A stretch of 64,000 bases of DNA from Proteus vulgaris (GTDB taxonomy: Bacteria > Pseudomonadota > Gammaproteobacteria > Enterobacterales > Enterobacteriaceae). The notes under the pieces were generated by a model, which had not been told where the DNA came from, did not search any database, and saw only the letters and a program-made list of their open reading frames with translations. The stretch is from positions 62,001 to 126,000 of the forward strand of contig NZ_CP137920.1 of assembly GCF_033708015.1 (NCBI RefSeq). The letters run 5' to 3'. Shown here piece by piece: positions 16,429 through 25,245 of the stretch (its first letter is position 1; each line of letters opens with the position of its first letter). Position numbers and translations under genes: made by a program.

Positions 16429-17076
16429 ATGACAAGTAATACAAACGAGTTTGTTTATGTAAAAAGAAATAGAACCTCTCTGAATATTGAAACAAATAAC
16501 TCACGTAGAGGGTGGAACTTTATAATCGCTCCTGCGACTCAAAGTAATTTTGTAGGGATAAGTCTGTTAGCTTTGATTCTTAGTGGGCTAATGGCGTTTA
16601 CATCGTTATCTAATATACATTCATCTAGGGCAGAATCTAATACATTTTACAGCGACAAAAATTCAGTAGATAAAACTGTAACATCAGAAAGCTGGGTAAA
16701 AGAAGTTTCATCACTATCAGACTCTCCAGCAGAAAAGAGCGAAGAGCTGCGCCAACTGTTTGGTTTTAAAACAGCCCAATGGGCCGTTATACTAAATGTT
16801 GGTAGAAAAACTTTGTACAATTGGAGTAATAATCCTGAGGGTAAAATTAAATCGGAAGCAGAGGATAGACTTAATATTTTAGCTGAGTTCTCAAAAGAGT
16901 TTCGTTCAGAGCATAGTCGATACTTTTCAAAGTTATTATTTGGTCGATTTTCGAATAAAAATTTACGTGAAACATTTACAGCTAAAAACTTAGATTTAAA
17001 TTCTATGTTAAAGGCTTATGATGAGGTTTACGGAGAATTAGATGGTTTTGCAGTAAGAGCAGACTTGTTTAGTTAA
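16429..17076 (+). CDS. Membrane-anchored helix-turn-helix protein, cargo operon
   Basis: A 215-aa protein with one hydrophobic segment (residues 41-60, FVGISLLALILSGLMAFTSL), a linker, and a helix-turn-helix-like region (about 105-140, LRQLFGFKTAQWAVILNVGR, then KTLYNWSNN). The last 65 residues are helical and unassigned. GGAGG lies 6 bp before the ATG. The HTH layout recalls Xre-type antitoxins or sigma-factor-independent regulators, but tethering to the membrane is unusual. The basic N-terminus would favour N-in topology and would place the HTH outside, so either topology or the membrane call needs testing. Confidence 0.6.
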   Translation: MTSNTNEFVYVKRNRTSLNIETNNSRRGWNFIIAPATQSNFVGISLLALILSGLMAFTSLSNIHSSRAESNTFYSDKNSVDKTVTSESWVKEVSSLSDSPAEKSEELRQLFGFKTAQWAVILNVGRKTLYNWSNNPEGKIKSEAEDRLNILAEFSKEFRSEHSRYFSKLLFGRFSNKNLRETFTAKNLDLNSMLKAYDEVYGELDGFAVRADLFS

Positions 17077-17088
17077 GGAATAGTAGTA

Positions 17089-18003
17089 ATGAGTGATATT
17101 GATGATGTTGGTATTGATAGAGATAGTTTAGTAAGCTCAGGATGGAAAAGAGGAACGTTTGTTGAACTAAAAAAATTTACCAACATCATTGATGAGCTGC
17201 CTCCGAAACTAAGACTGTTTTGTGAGCGAAATGAAACAGTATATTTAATTCCTGTATTATATGACTGTGCATTGATTGAGCCATCTTTGGAAAAAGAGCC
17301 TTGGGTTCAGGTTATATTGGCTATACCTTGCCAAGCCGATAATAATTTTAAACATGCTAAAAACCCTAGAAAAATTCATTTGCCTATCCAAGTTGATGGT
17401 CATGAATCCTATATAGAAATCACAGCATTGAGTTTTTTTCAGGTTTGTAGAAAAAAACTATTACAAGAATCAATCCCGTCACCAAATATAATGTGGCTAG
17501 GCAATGCTAAAAATATGCTTCTTGATTGGATAGCAGAGCGTTATCGTAGAGCGACATTCCCAGATTCTTTTGGGCATAGAATAGATAAAAAATGTCAAAA
17601 AGCATTGGATTCCACATGGAAAGATGAAAATTTTAGTAAATTTTGTTCTGGAGTTTATATTAATCTGCATACGGACGATGAATTGCCAGAAGGGCAAGTA
17701 TATAAAACCGACATCCTGATTGCTGTGCCAGAAGAGGTTAATTTAAGACAAATTCGTAATAATAGAATAGCAGATAAGATGGTGGAAAAACTGAAAAATG
17801 CAATTTTGTTAGCAAAGGGTATTCAAATTAGTTCTATAGATTTGATGTCGGAAGATCAGTTTACTAAGAAAATTGAACGTAAATTTAAGAGGTTTTCTCT
17901 CGAATATTTTAGTTATAGTTCCAAACATGACTCAGAGGATGAGCCTTCACCTTTACCATCAGAATTTATTGGGAGTAAAAGCTTAAAAACTTCATTTTTT
18001 TAA
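17089..18003 (+). CDS. Unknown protein, last gene of cargo operon
   Basis: A 304-aa soluble protein with no family I recognise. The first 110 residues look like an alpha/beta domain (YLIPVLYDCALIEPSLEKEP). The middle is helical (MLLDWIAERYRRATFPDSFG), and the part before residue 270 is again alpha/beta (YKTDILIAVPEEVNLRQI). The acidic tail ends ESEDEPSPLP-like, then KSFKTSFF-like. There is no Walker, HD, PD-(D/E)xK or TIR signature. Conserved placement with the TIGR04255-like and HTH genes suggests a three-part system; an effector role is only a guess. Confidence 0.55.
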   Translation: MSDIDDVGIDRDSLVSSGWKRGTFVELKKFTNIIDELPPKLRLFCERNETVYLIPVLYDCALIEPSLEKEPWVQVILAIPCQADNNFKHAKNPRKIHLPIQVDGHESYIEITALSFFQVCRKKLLQESIPSPNIMWLGNAKNMLLDWIAERYRRATFPDSFGHRIDKKCQKALDSTWKDENFSKFCSGVYINLHTDDELPEGQVYKTDILIAVPEEVNLRQIRNNRIADKMVEKLKNAILLAKGIQISSIDLMSEDQFTKKIERKFKRFSLEYFSYSSKHDSEDEPSPLPSEFIGSKSLKTSFF

Positions 18004-18110
18004 GTCTTTATTATATGACTGAAATATCAGCACTAGTTTATAACGTCAATGTAGGTTATCCATCATTATAGTATTCAATTTACTTAAACATTCATGAATT
18101 AAACATATTA

Positions 18111-18134
18111 GCCGTCGTCATGACGGTTTTTTTA
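18111..18134 (+). terminator. Terminator after the cargo operon
   Basis: CCGTC-GTCAT-GACGG hairpin followed by eight T. It ends rightward transcription from the cargo operon before cos. Confidence 0.82.
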
Positions 18135-18279
18135 TTTTCTAAAATTACCTCATAATTTCGCATTTTTCCGCCCAAATCCGCAAGATCAAAAAAGGATCGT
18201 TACCCATGCGGAGCGCCACCACTGGCGCGGTTCAGACGATCTCTTGCAGGTGCATGAAAACCGACCTATTTAGTGGGCA

Positions 18280-18298
18280 GGCGTGGCGGGGTCACGAT
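18280..18298. other. Candidate cos site
   Basis: GGCGTGGCGGGGTCACGAT lies in a 580-bp gene-free stretch between the cargo operon and the portal gene, exactly where P2 has cos. The P2 cohesive end, as I recall it, begins GGCGAGGCGGGG, which differs at one base over 12. The surrounding GC-rich patch contrasts with AT-rich flanks. The rest of 18004-18584 holds two terminators and no gene. Confidence 0.7.
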
Positions 18299-18542
18299 TG
18301 CGTTTTGATGGGTTTAAAAACATTATTGCTCGCAAATTTACAGCGCGTAGAGCGATTAAAACAAGATAAAGTTATCTAGGTGTCAAATAAATTACGTGCG
18401 CTTAAAATGGATTGTAGGCGCATTTAATACAGGTTTGAGAGGGTGAAAATTAGGCGGATTCGCCTTATCAGGGTGTAAACGGTATAATAGAATTGGGTTA
18501 CTATTATTAGTCAGACCGATACTTATACCTTACAGGTAAAAA

Positions 18543-18566
18543 AATACCGCCAGTGTCGGCGGTATT
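18543..18566 (-). terminator. Terminator after the portal-terminase operon
   Basis: Nine-bp perfect stem AATACCGCC/GGCGGTATT, followed on the minus strand by a T-run. It ends the leftward P-Q transcript 19 bp after the portal stop. Confidence 0.88.
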
Positions 18567-18584
18567 GTTCTTTGTGCGGTGAGG

Positions 18585-19613
18585 TTACTCATCATCTAAT
18601 GTGTACTTATCAAACTTAATCACTTCCTCACCTAACCAATCATTAATTTGTAATATCTTGCTTTGCAGTGGTGCCAACTCATTACGAAAGAAAACCTTTG
18701 CTGCTTTTTCAACGTCACCAAAGCCCCCAGTATTCTGTGGAATGATCCCCATCATTTGAGGTGGTACGCGGTGTGCCGCTAACATATCGTCACGGCTGAC
18801 ATTCTTGATATTAAGAAATTCATCTTTTGCCGCAATCTCACTTAGTGGAATAACTTGTACGCCGTCTTTCTTGCCGTTCGGTGCGTGGATAAACAAGTTG
18901 CGGAAATTGCCGGGGCCTTTTGAGTTTTGCATTGCTTTACGGATTTTATCAATGTCGCTTTGGTTTTGTGATGCGTCACTGACGTATAAAATAAATCCCG
19001 CATGGCTGCCATTGCGATAATACTTAAGGCGGAATAGGGTAGCGGCTTCATTCAGTAGCACTGACATAGTGGACGCCAGATATTCCGGCAAGCCGTATAA
19101 CTCTTGATTTAAATCGGGTTCATATAATTGAAACACGCTACCGGGATTAAACTCATAAGGCTGTGAATCATAACCGTAACGCACAAACCAATAGCTATCA
19201 TCGGCAACACCACGGCGGGTATATTTTGCCAGTGTTGGTGTGAGTTTTAATAAATTACCCACCATATTATTACGTCGTTCAAGATAGGCATTGCCGAATG
19301 TTAAGAAGTCGAGCGCAAACCGGCTAAAGTCTAACTTAGAGAGAAAACGGTTAGGCTGGAACGTACTCACTAAAATATTGCGTTTCACATAAATCGCACT
19401 GCTATGATGCGTTGCCGCACGAAACAATTTTGATAATCCATCAAAGCTAATCGGTGGCTCATACCAATTATCAATTTGCGCACACTCCAGATAATCAAAA
19501 ATTTCTCGTTTATCCAACACCGGAACGGGATCACCAAAGGTAAAGGCTTCCATGCTGTTATTGGCGGTTGCCGTTTGTTGTGCTTGAAAATTCTTTTTAT
19601 TTTTACGGCTCAT
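18585..19613 (-). CDS. Portal protein (P2 gpQ)
   Basis: A 342-aa portal vertex subunit, matching P2 Q (344 aa). PBSX/P2-type portal features include FLTFGNAYLERRNN, YGLPEYLASTMSVLLNEAAT and HRVPPQMMGIIPQNTGGFGD. Twelve copies form the ring through which DNA enters the procapsid. The ATG overlaps the terminase stop (TGATGA); a TTG one codon upstream is not needed. It forms a two-gene leftward late operon with the terminase. Confidence 0.95.
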   Translation of the reverse strand: MSRKNKKNFQAQQTATANNSMEAFTFGDPVPVLDKREIFDYLECAQIDNWYEPPISFDGLSKLFRAATHHSSAIYVKRNILVSTFQPNRFLSKLDFSRFALDFLTFGNAYLERRNNMVGNLLKLTPTLAKYTRRGVADDSYWFVRYGYDSQPYEFNPGSVFQLYEPDLNQELYGLPEYLASTMSVLLNEAATLFRLKYYRNGSHAGFILYVSDASQNQSDIDKIRKAMQNSKGPGNFRNLFIHAPNGKKDGVQVIPLSEIAAKDEFLNIKNVSRDDMLAAHRVPPQMMGIIPQNTGGFGDVEKAAKVFFRNELAPLQSKILQINDWLGEEVIKFDKYTLDDE

Positions 19614-21367
19614 CAATAAATCTCCACAATGTTATTACTGTTTTCGGTGGTGCCGGTTAATGGTTCGTTGAAAAGGGCGTGCATTGTTGCCCATGCAAGG
19701 TCAGCATGTCCGCTTTCTTCACTGCGTGAGGCTTCATAAGTAGGGCGGTTACCGCTTCCGGTGGTAGTACGGCGAATGGAAGTAAAAGATTGAATGATAT
19801 CAACGCACTGTGCATCGAACTCTAAACGCCCGTGACTAATCACGTCATAGGCTTTAATGACTAAGGCATTTTTAACATTCGGGTTATAAATAAACTCACG
19901 CGCAGCAGGGAAAAACTGGATGACATTTTGATAAACACCATGACCTAGCCCAGTGGTGTCAATACCCATATATTCCACATAGAAACGCTCAGTAATTTTT
20001 TTAATTGCGTCAGCTTGTGCGCGAAAATCCATACCGCGCCATTGATGGCGCTCCAATATGCGGAATTTCCCTCCTGGTACTTTCGGCGGAGCGATAACCA
20101 CACAACCGGCACTATCACCATTTTCACCGCCTTTACTTGGGTCGTAACCTACCCAAACCGGATCATAACCGTAAGGGCGTAGCGCTAACGGTTGAATGTC
20201 ATCCCACACCTCCCAACTGTCCACCATGCAATTTTGCATCATGTTAAAGTTGAATAGGGATTCGATATCATCCATAAAGTGACACATTAACAGGTTGTTA
20301 TATTCGTCTGGGCTATACTCTTTTTTGAGTTGCTCTAAATCGAATAAATCACAACCGCCCCGCAACGCATCTTCAATATTGACGATTTGTCGCCACTGCC
20401 CATCCTCACATAAACGCCCATTCACTAACGCCTCATGTGAGATATCAATATCAACGCGATCTTCTTTTTTGCGTCCGCGGTTATACAGCTTGCCAGACCA
20501 AAAGGGGTACGCTTCATGGCTGATGGTTGACGGTGTTGAAAAGTAGGTTTGTCGCCAATGTTTTTGTATGGCCATACCTGAAGTCACTTTGCGTAACTCC
20601 TGAAACTTGGGTATCCAAAAGGTTTCATCCAGATATAAATTGCCGTGATAACTTTGTGCTGTGCGGGCATTGGTGCCAAGAAAATAGAGCGTTGCACCGT
20701 TACTTAACATCAGTGGGTCGCCTTTTAACTCAACATCAACCTCTAATGCCATTTTGATAATGTATTCACGGAACATATAGGCTTGCGCTTTACTTGCGGA
20801 TAAGAAAACTTGATTCCGCCCAGTGGTCAGTGCATCAATAAAGGCTTCACGGGCAAAGTAAAACGTTGCGCCGATTTGACGGGATTTTAAAATATTGCGG
20901 ATGCGGTGATGACCGGCGCGATACCACACTTTTTGATATTCAAACAGCGTATTGCGAAATTCATCTTCTAGCTTTTCAATTTGTTCTTCTGAAAAGAAAT
21001 TTTTCTCTGGCTGACGGCGTTCGCCTTTATTGCGGTTGGCAATCTTAGGGTTAAGGTCAGTATCATTACCGCCGTTTTGATATTTTCTGATCCGCGCCAT
21101 GCGTTCAAGTTGACGCCCTAACAAGTCGATTTCTTTAAAATCTTTGCCTTCTTTGCTCTCTTTTAAAATCAGATTGCAATAACGCGCTTCAACGGTTAAC
21201 TCTGCGCGTTCGGTTGGGTTGATTTCATCCCAATTATCACGGCGTTTCCAACTGTGAATAGTAGACGCCTTTTCGCCTAGCGATTCCGCTATGCGGGCAA
21301 TGCGGTAACCTGAAAAATACAGGTGCATTGCTTTTTTTCGGTTATCAAATGTTTCTGTAATAGCCAT
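19613..21367 (-). CDS. Terminase large (ATPase) subunit (P2 gpP)
   Basis: A 584-aa packaging motor, close to P2 P (590 aa). An N-terminal helix-turn-helix (YRIARIAESLGEKASTIHSW) comes first, then the ATPase domain with SRQIGATFYFAREA as the Walker A-like loop and NLYLDETFWI as Walker B. VGYDPSKGGENGDSAG marks the C-terminal RNase H-like part. It is divergent from the scaffold gene, with an Ogr box between. Confidence 0.95.
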   Translation of the reverse strand: MAITETFDNRKKAMHLYFSGYRIARIAESLGEKASTIHSWKRRDNWDEINPTERAELTVEARYCNLILKESKEGKDFKEIDLLGRQLERMARIRKYQNGGNDTDLNPKIANRNKGERRQPEKNFFSEEQIEKLEDEFRNTLFEYQKVWYRAGHHRIRNILKSRQIGATFYFAREAFIDALTTGRNQVFLSASKAQAYMFREYIIKMALEVDVELKGDPLMLSNGATLYFLGTNARTAQSYHGNLYLDETFWIPKFQELRKVTSGMAIQKHWRQTYFSTPSTISHEAYPFWSGKLYNRGRKKEDRVDIDISHEALVNGRLCEDGQWRQIVNIEDALRGGCDLFDLEQLKKEYSPDEYNNLLMCHFMDDIESLFNFNMMQNCMVDSWEVWDDIQPLALRPYGYDPVWVGYDPSKGGENGDSAGCVVIAPPKVPGGKFRILERHQWRGMDFRAQADAIKKITERFYVEYMGIDTTGLGHGVYQNVIQFFPAAREFIYNPNVKNALVIKAYDVISHGRLEFDAQCVDIIQSFTSIRRTTTGSGNRPTYEASRSEESGHADLAWATMHALFNEPLTGTTENSNNIVEIY

Positions 21368-21441
21368 TGCACAATCACTATTTCTTGCTTAAGTTACGGC
21401 TAGTCTATTGACCGCTGATCACCGATTCGCTTCATTCCACT

Positions 21442-21459
21442 TGTGCCATTCCTCAAACA
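21442..21459. promoter_or_regulatory. Ogr box of divergent late promoters (P/O)
   Basis: TGT-N12-ACA, the dyad bound by Ogr/Delta activators about 55 bp before P2 late start sites. It lies midway between the P and O start codons and could serve both. The inner part CCTCAAACA recurs in the FI box (31780). Confidence 0.75.
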
Positions 21460-21536
21460 AGCCTTATCCATTGTTTAACGCCCCTTTTAACCGACAACAT
21501 ACAGACCAACGAATAAACGGCAGTCTGGAGTAGTGC

Positions 21537-22346
21537 ATGTCGAAGAAATCAAAACCGGTTCGTCTTTGTGTTGAAGGGGCGACAACGGACGGGCGTCGAG
21601 TTGACCGCGAATGGTTAACCCAAATTGCGAAAAACTTTGATCCCGCGGTTTATGGTGCGCGAGTTAATATCGATCACTATAACTATTCATGGGCACCACG
21701 ATTTGGTGATGTGGAATCGGTGTATACCGAGGAAATCAAAGAAGGGGCGCTGGCGGGTAAGTTGGCACTGTATGGTGTGATCAATCCGACACCTGATTTA
21801 ATTGAACTCAATAAAAAACGTCAAAAAGTTTATACCTCTGTCGAAATTAATCCGAGTTTTTCAGATACCGGCGAAGCCTATCTGGTCGGTCTTGCAGTGA
21901 CCGATAATCCCGCGAGTTTAGGCACTGAAATGTTGCAATTTAGTGCTAATGCACAAAGTAGCCCATTTTCAGAACGCAAACAAAGCAAAGATAACGTCTT
22001 TACTGCGGCAGAAGAAACGCATCTCGAATTTACTGACGAAAAGCCTGAAAACGGTAAACCGGGTCTTTTTAGCATCATTACAGAGATGTTTTCTAAAAAG
22101 CAACACAGTGATGATGCGCGATTTACCGATGTACATCAGGCGGTAGAGCTGTGCGCCAAAGAAGTGCAAACCCTTTCAGCAGAAATTACCGCATTAAAAA
22201 GCGCAGACCAAAGCGAAGCGGTAAAAGCACTTACGCAACAACTCACTGAATTAAAAAACCAATTTGAAAATACAGACGCCTCGTTCTCACATCGTCCGCC
22301 GGCAACGGGTGGCGAAAATAACGGCGAAGTGCTGACGGATTGCTAA
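21537..22346 (+). CDS. Capsid scaffold and maturation protease (P2 gpO)
   Basis: A 269-aa protein (P2 O is 284 aa) that scaffolds procapsid assembly and cleaves capsid proteins and itself. The N-terminal protease half begins SKPVRLCVEGATTDGRRVDR and includes YTSVEINPSF and GLAVTDNPASLGTEM. The C-terminal half is a helical scaffold (about 205-250). Ribosome site GGAG is 8 bp upstream. Confidence 0.93.
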   Translation: MSKKSKPVRLCVEGATTDGRRVDREWLTQIAKNFDPAVYGARVNIDHYNYSWAPRFGDVESVYTEEIKEGALAGKLALYGVINPTPDLIELNKKRQKVYTSVEINPSFSDTGEAYLVGLAVTDNPASLGTEMLQFSANAQSSPFSERKQSKDNVFTAAEETHLEFTDEKPENGKPGLFSIITEMFSKKQHSDDARFTDVHQAVELCAKEVQTLSAEITALKSADQSEAVKALTQQLTELKNQFENTDASFSHRPPATGGENNGEVLTDC

Positions 22347-22361
22347 GGTAACGAACAGACC

Positions 22362-23504
22362 ATGAAAAAAGAAACTCGTTTTAAATTTAATGCGTATATG
22401 ACGCAACTCGGTAAAATTTACGGTGTTAGCGCCCAAGAGTTTAGCGATACCAAAGTACCGATTGAACCGTCTGCTGCTCAAAAATTAGAAACTACGATCA
22501 AGCAATCGGCGGAATTTTTAACGCACATTAATATTGTGCCGGTTGATGACCAAGTGGGCGAAGCTATTGGTTTAGGTATTGGCTCAACTATCGCGGGAAC
22601 CACTGACACAACAGCAAAAGACCGTGAAACAAGTGATCCAATTAAGCTGACAAAAAACAGCTACCATTGCCAGAAAACCAATTACGACACCCATCTCGAT
22701 TATTCAAAAATTGATATGTGGGCGAAGTTTACCGACTTTCAAACCCGTATCCGTGATGCAATCATCCGCCGTCAGGCATTAGACCGCATTATGATTGGTT
22801 TTAATGGTACGCACCGCGCCGATAACTCTGATCGTAAAAAATATCAATTACTGCAAGATGTGAATTCTGGCTGGTTACAAAAAGTCCGTGAACGTGCGCC
22901 TGATCATGTGATGGGCAGTATTACGCAAGACGGTACAACAACAGCCAAACCGGTTTATGTTGGTAAAGGGCGCGCGTATCAAAATTTCGATGCGTTAGTC
23001 CAAGACACCATTGATAAGGCAATTGATCCAGAATATCAGGACGATACGGGGCTTGTTGTGATTTGTGGACGTAAATTGTTAGCAGATAAATACTTCCCAC
23101 TGGTCAATAAAGACCAAAACAACAGCGAAAAGCTGGCAGCAGATACCATTATCAGTCAGAAACGTATTGGTGGTTTACCGGCTGTACGTGCGCCATTTTT
23201 CCCTGAAAATGCCTTTTTTATTACTCGTCTTGATAACTTGTCGATTTATTTCCTTGCGGATTCTCGTCGTCGCCAAGTGCTGGATAACGCAAAACGTGAT
23301 CGCATCGAAAACTACGAGTCAGTCAATGAAGATTTCGTGGTTGAAGATTTCCGCGGTGTGGCGCTCGTCGAAAATATCGTTTGCGAAGATGCCGAAGAAA
23401 CACCACCCGAAACCACTGACGTTATCGCGCCTGAAAATAACACCGGTACAGACAACAGCGCAGTAACGGAAGAAATACTGGCTGAAAATAAAAAGGCGAA
23501 ATAA
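22362..23504 (+). CDS. Major capsid protein (P2 gpN)
   Basis: A 380-aa capsid subunit; P2 N is 357 aa. The start, MKKETRFKFNAYMTQLGKIY, and FLTHINIVPVDDQVGEAIGL are typical. The last 40 residues form an acidic, Thr/Pro/Glu-rich tail (EDAEETPPETTDVIAPENN) not found in P2, perhaps surface-exposed. The stop overlaps the M start. Confidence 0.95.
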   Translation: MKKETRFKFNAYMTQLGKIYGVSAQEFSDTKVPIEPSAAQKLETTIKQSAEFLTHINIVPVDDQVGEAIGLGIGSTIAGTTDTTAKDRETSDPIKLTKNSYHCQKTNYDTHLDYSKIDMWAKFTDFQTRIRDAIIRRQALDRIMIGFNGTHRADNSDRKKYQLLQDVNSGWLQKVRERAPDHVMGSITQDGTTTAKPVYVGKGRAYQNFDALVQDTIDKAIDPEYQDDTGLVVICGRKLLADKYFPLVNKDQNNSEKLAADTIISQKRIGGLPAVRAPFFPENAFFITRLDNLSIYFLADSRRRQVLDNAKRDRIENYESVNEDFVVEDFRGVALVENIVCEDAEETPPETTDVIAPENNTGTDNSAVTEEILAENKKAK

Positions 23505-24175
23505 TGGCGTTATCTCCGTGGGAAAAACACCGCATGAGCCTAAGTGCGCAGCAGTCCACCCAATTGGGTGGGCATGTTAGCCGCAACACGAAAGGCTATC
23601 ACATGATGCTGTTACGTCTTGCGATAGATAAAAAAGAGCTAAAACATTTTCAGTCACGCGAACGCAAAGAAGCTTATAAGCGCAAGATATTAGCCAATTA
23701 TCAACCGTGGGTTGATGGAGCACTGTCCGGTGGTAGTGGCGTGCAAGATGATGTCTTAATGACCATCTTGCTGTGGAAAATTGATGCGGGTGATTATGAG
23801 GGGGCGTTAGATATTGCTGTTTATGCATTAGCTAACCGTCTAGTGATCCCCGGTGTCAACCGCACTACGGGCACCGTGATTGCCGAAGAAATTGCCGATT
23901 CAGCAATGCGAGCGTATGCAGTCAAATCACCAGTTTCATTGGAAATGTTAGAGCGTACACGTGCCTTGACCGATGATGAAGATATGCCCGATGAAGTCAG
24001 GGCAAAACTCTACAAAATCTTAGGGTTAGTGCTACGCGATAATAATCGACCACAAGAAAGCTACTGCGTATTAAGCCGAGCCTTAGAGTTAAACATGAAT
24101 GTCGGGATTAAAACCGAATTAAAACAACTCGATAAAGTGCTCAAAGCCCAGCGTGACGCTGAAAAAGCATTGTGA
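23504..24175 (+). CDS. Terminase endonuclease subunit (P2 gpM)
   Basis: A 223-aa small terminase that cuts cos; P2 M is 247 aa. The start LSPWEKHRMSLSAQQ and the helical ESYCVLSRALELNMNVGIKT near the end are typical. It works with gpP and acts on the cos site near 18280. Overlaps the N stop by one base. Confidence 0.92.
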   Translation: MALSPWEKHRMSLSAQQSTQLGGHVSRNTKGYHMMLLRLAIDKKELKHFQSRERKEAYKRKILANYQPWVDGALSGGSGVQDDVLMTILLWKIDAGDYEGALDIAVYALANRLVIPGVNRTTGTVIAEEIADSAMRAYAVKSPVSLEMLERTRALTDDEDMPDEVRAKLYKILGLVLRDNNRPQESYCVLSRALELNMNVGIKTELKQLDKVLKAQRDAEKAL

Positions 24176-24249
24176 CACCACGTCAGGGCGGCACGGAAAA
24201 AGCAACTCGCTTTCTTTCGTCCACCGCCCACATATTTTAAGGTTTTCTC

Positions 24250-24705
24250 ATGGATTATGTTTCTGCTAACCCTGTGCCACAAAAAGACGAAACCATCAAA
24301 AATAATGGCTTTTTTCCTGATATTCAAACTCGTGATTTTCAATTGCAAACTCGCGTCGATGGTACGGTGACACCGGAACGACTGAAAAGCACGTTACTGA
24401 ACGCCATGATTGAAGTGAATCGAGAGTTGTATCAGTGGCGTATTGGTCAATCTGCGAAAACATTAAAAGGCGTACCTGCTGAACAAATTAACGGTGAAAG
24501 TGAATTGATGATTTTATATCAACGTGCCGTGTTCTGTTTTGCAAAAGCCAGTTTAATCGAACGTTATCGCGATATTGATACTACCGCACAAGGTAATAAA
24601 AAAGCCGACACCATGACACCAGTGATTGATGAAGTGTGGCGTGATGGTCAATGGGCTTTGCAACGTATCAAAGGGGAAACCCATAACACGGTGGAGCTTA
24701 TCTAA
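24250..24705 (+). CDS. Head completion protein (P2 gpL)
   Basis: A 151-aa head-completion protein (P2 L is 169 aa) that closes the capsid at the portal. FFPDIQTRDFQLQTRVDGTV and EVNRELYQWRIGQSAKTL are family features. A 74-bp gap to M is unusual for this operon and has no hairpin of note. Its stop overlaps the X start. Confidence 0.9.
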   Translation: MDYVSANPVPQKDETIKNNGFFPDIQTRDFQLQTRVDGTVTPERLKSTLLNAMIEVNRELYQWRIGQSAKTLKGVPAEQINGESELMILYQRAVFCFAKASLIERYRDIDTTAQGNKKADTMTPVIDEVWRDGQWALQRIKGETHNTVELI

Positions 24706-24911
24706 TGCGGATTTACACCCAACAAGGGGATACCGTAGATGATATTTGTTGGCGTTACTTTGGTCAGTCATCCTGCATGATTGAACAAGTATTGGAAGCT
24801 AATCCGGGGCTGGTTGAATTGGGTGCAATATTACCCACCGGCACTGCGATTGAGTTACCGGACTCGTCACAGCAACACAGCACAACACCGATTTTACAAC
24901 TTTGGGATTAA
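24705..24911 (+). CDS. Tail protein X (LysM-like)
   Basis: A 68-aa protein (P2 X is 67 aa) with a LysM-like fold, QQGDTVDDICWRYFGQ near the start and EANPGLVELGAILPTGTAI after. It is an essential P2 tail component at the tip of the tail tube. Confidence 0.92.
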   Translation: MRIYTQQGDTVDDICWRYFGQSSCMIEQVLEANPGLVELGAILPTGTAIELPDSSQQHSTTPILQLWD

Positions 24912-24930
24912 CCCCTTTAAGGGGGAAGGT

Positions 24931-25245
24931 ATGAAGAAGATGCCCTATAAAGATCCAAGTAATATTAATTGGCTGACTGCGTTATTAGTTAGCTTAATGG
25001 CGCTCTTTGGCAGTATCGCCAGTTATGCCAACAAGGTGTTAAAAGGGGAGCCGTTCCGCTTTGGGATTTTAATTGCACAAATTATTGTTTCCATGTTTGC
25101 GGGTATGTTTGTTCTGTTAGGTGCCAGTTATTTTCAATGGCAAATGGAAATAGCCGGTAGCTTTGCGGGTATGGCTGGCTGGTCTGGTGCTGCATTGGTG
25201 AGTGCATTAGAAAAACAATTCTTAAGGAAGGCATCAGGTGAATAA
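24931..25245 (+). CDS. Phage holin
   Basis: A 104-aa protein with three predicted membrane segments (about residues 11-32, 44-66 and 72-92). It sits just before the endolysin, which it would release or let through at lysis. It replaces P2 gene Y by position. The ATG at 24931 follows GGGGGAAGG; longer readings upstream overlap gene X. It is related to the LydA-type holins of P2-like phages, as far as I can judge. Confidence 0.82.
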   Translation: MKKMPYKDPSNINWLTALLVSLMALFGSIASYANKVLKGEPFRFGILIAQIIVSMFAGMFVLLGASYFQWQMEIAGSFAGMAGWSGAALVSALEKQFLRKASGE

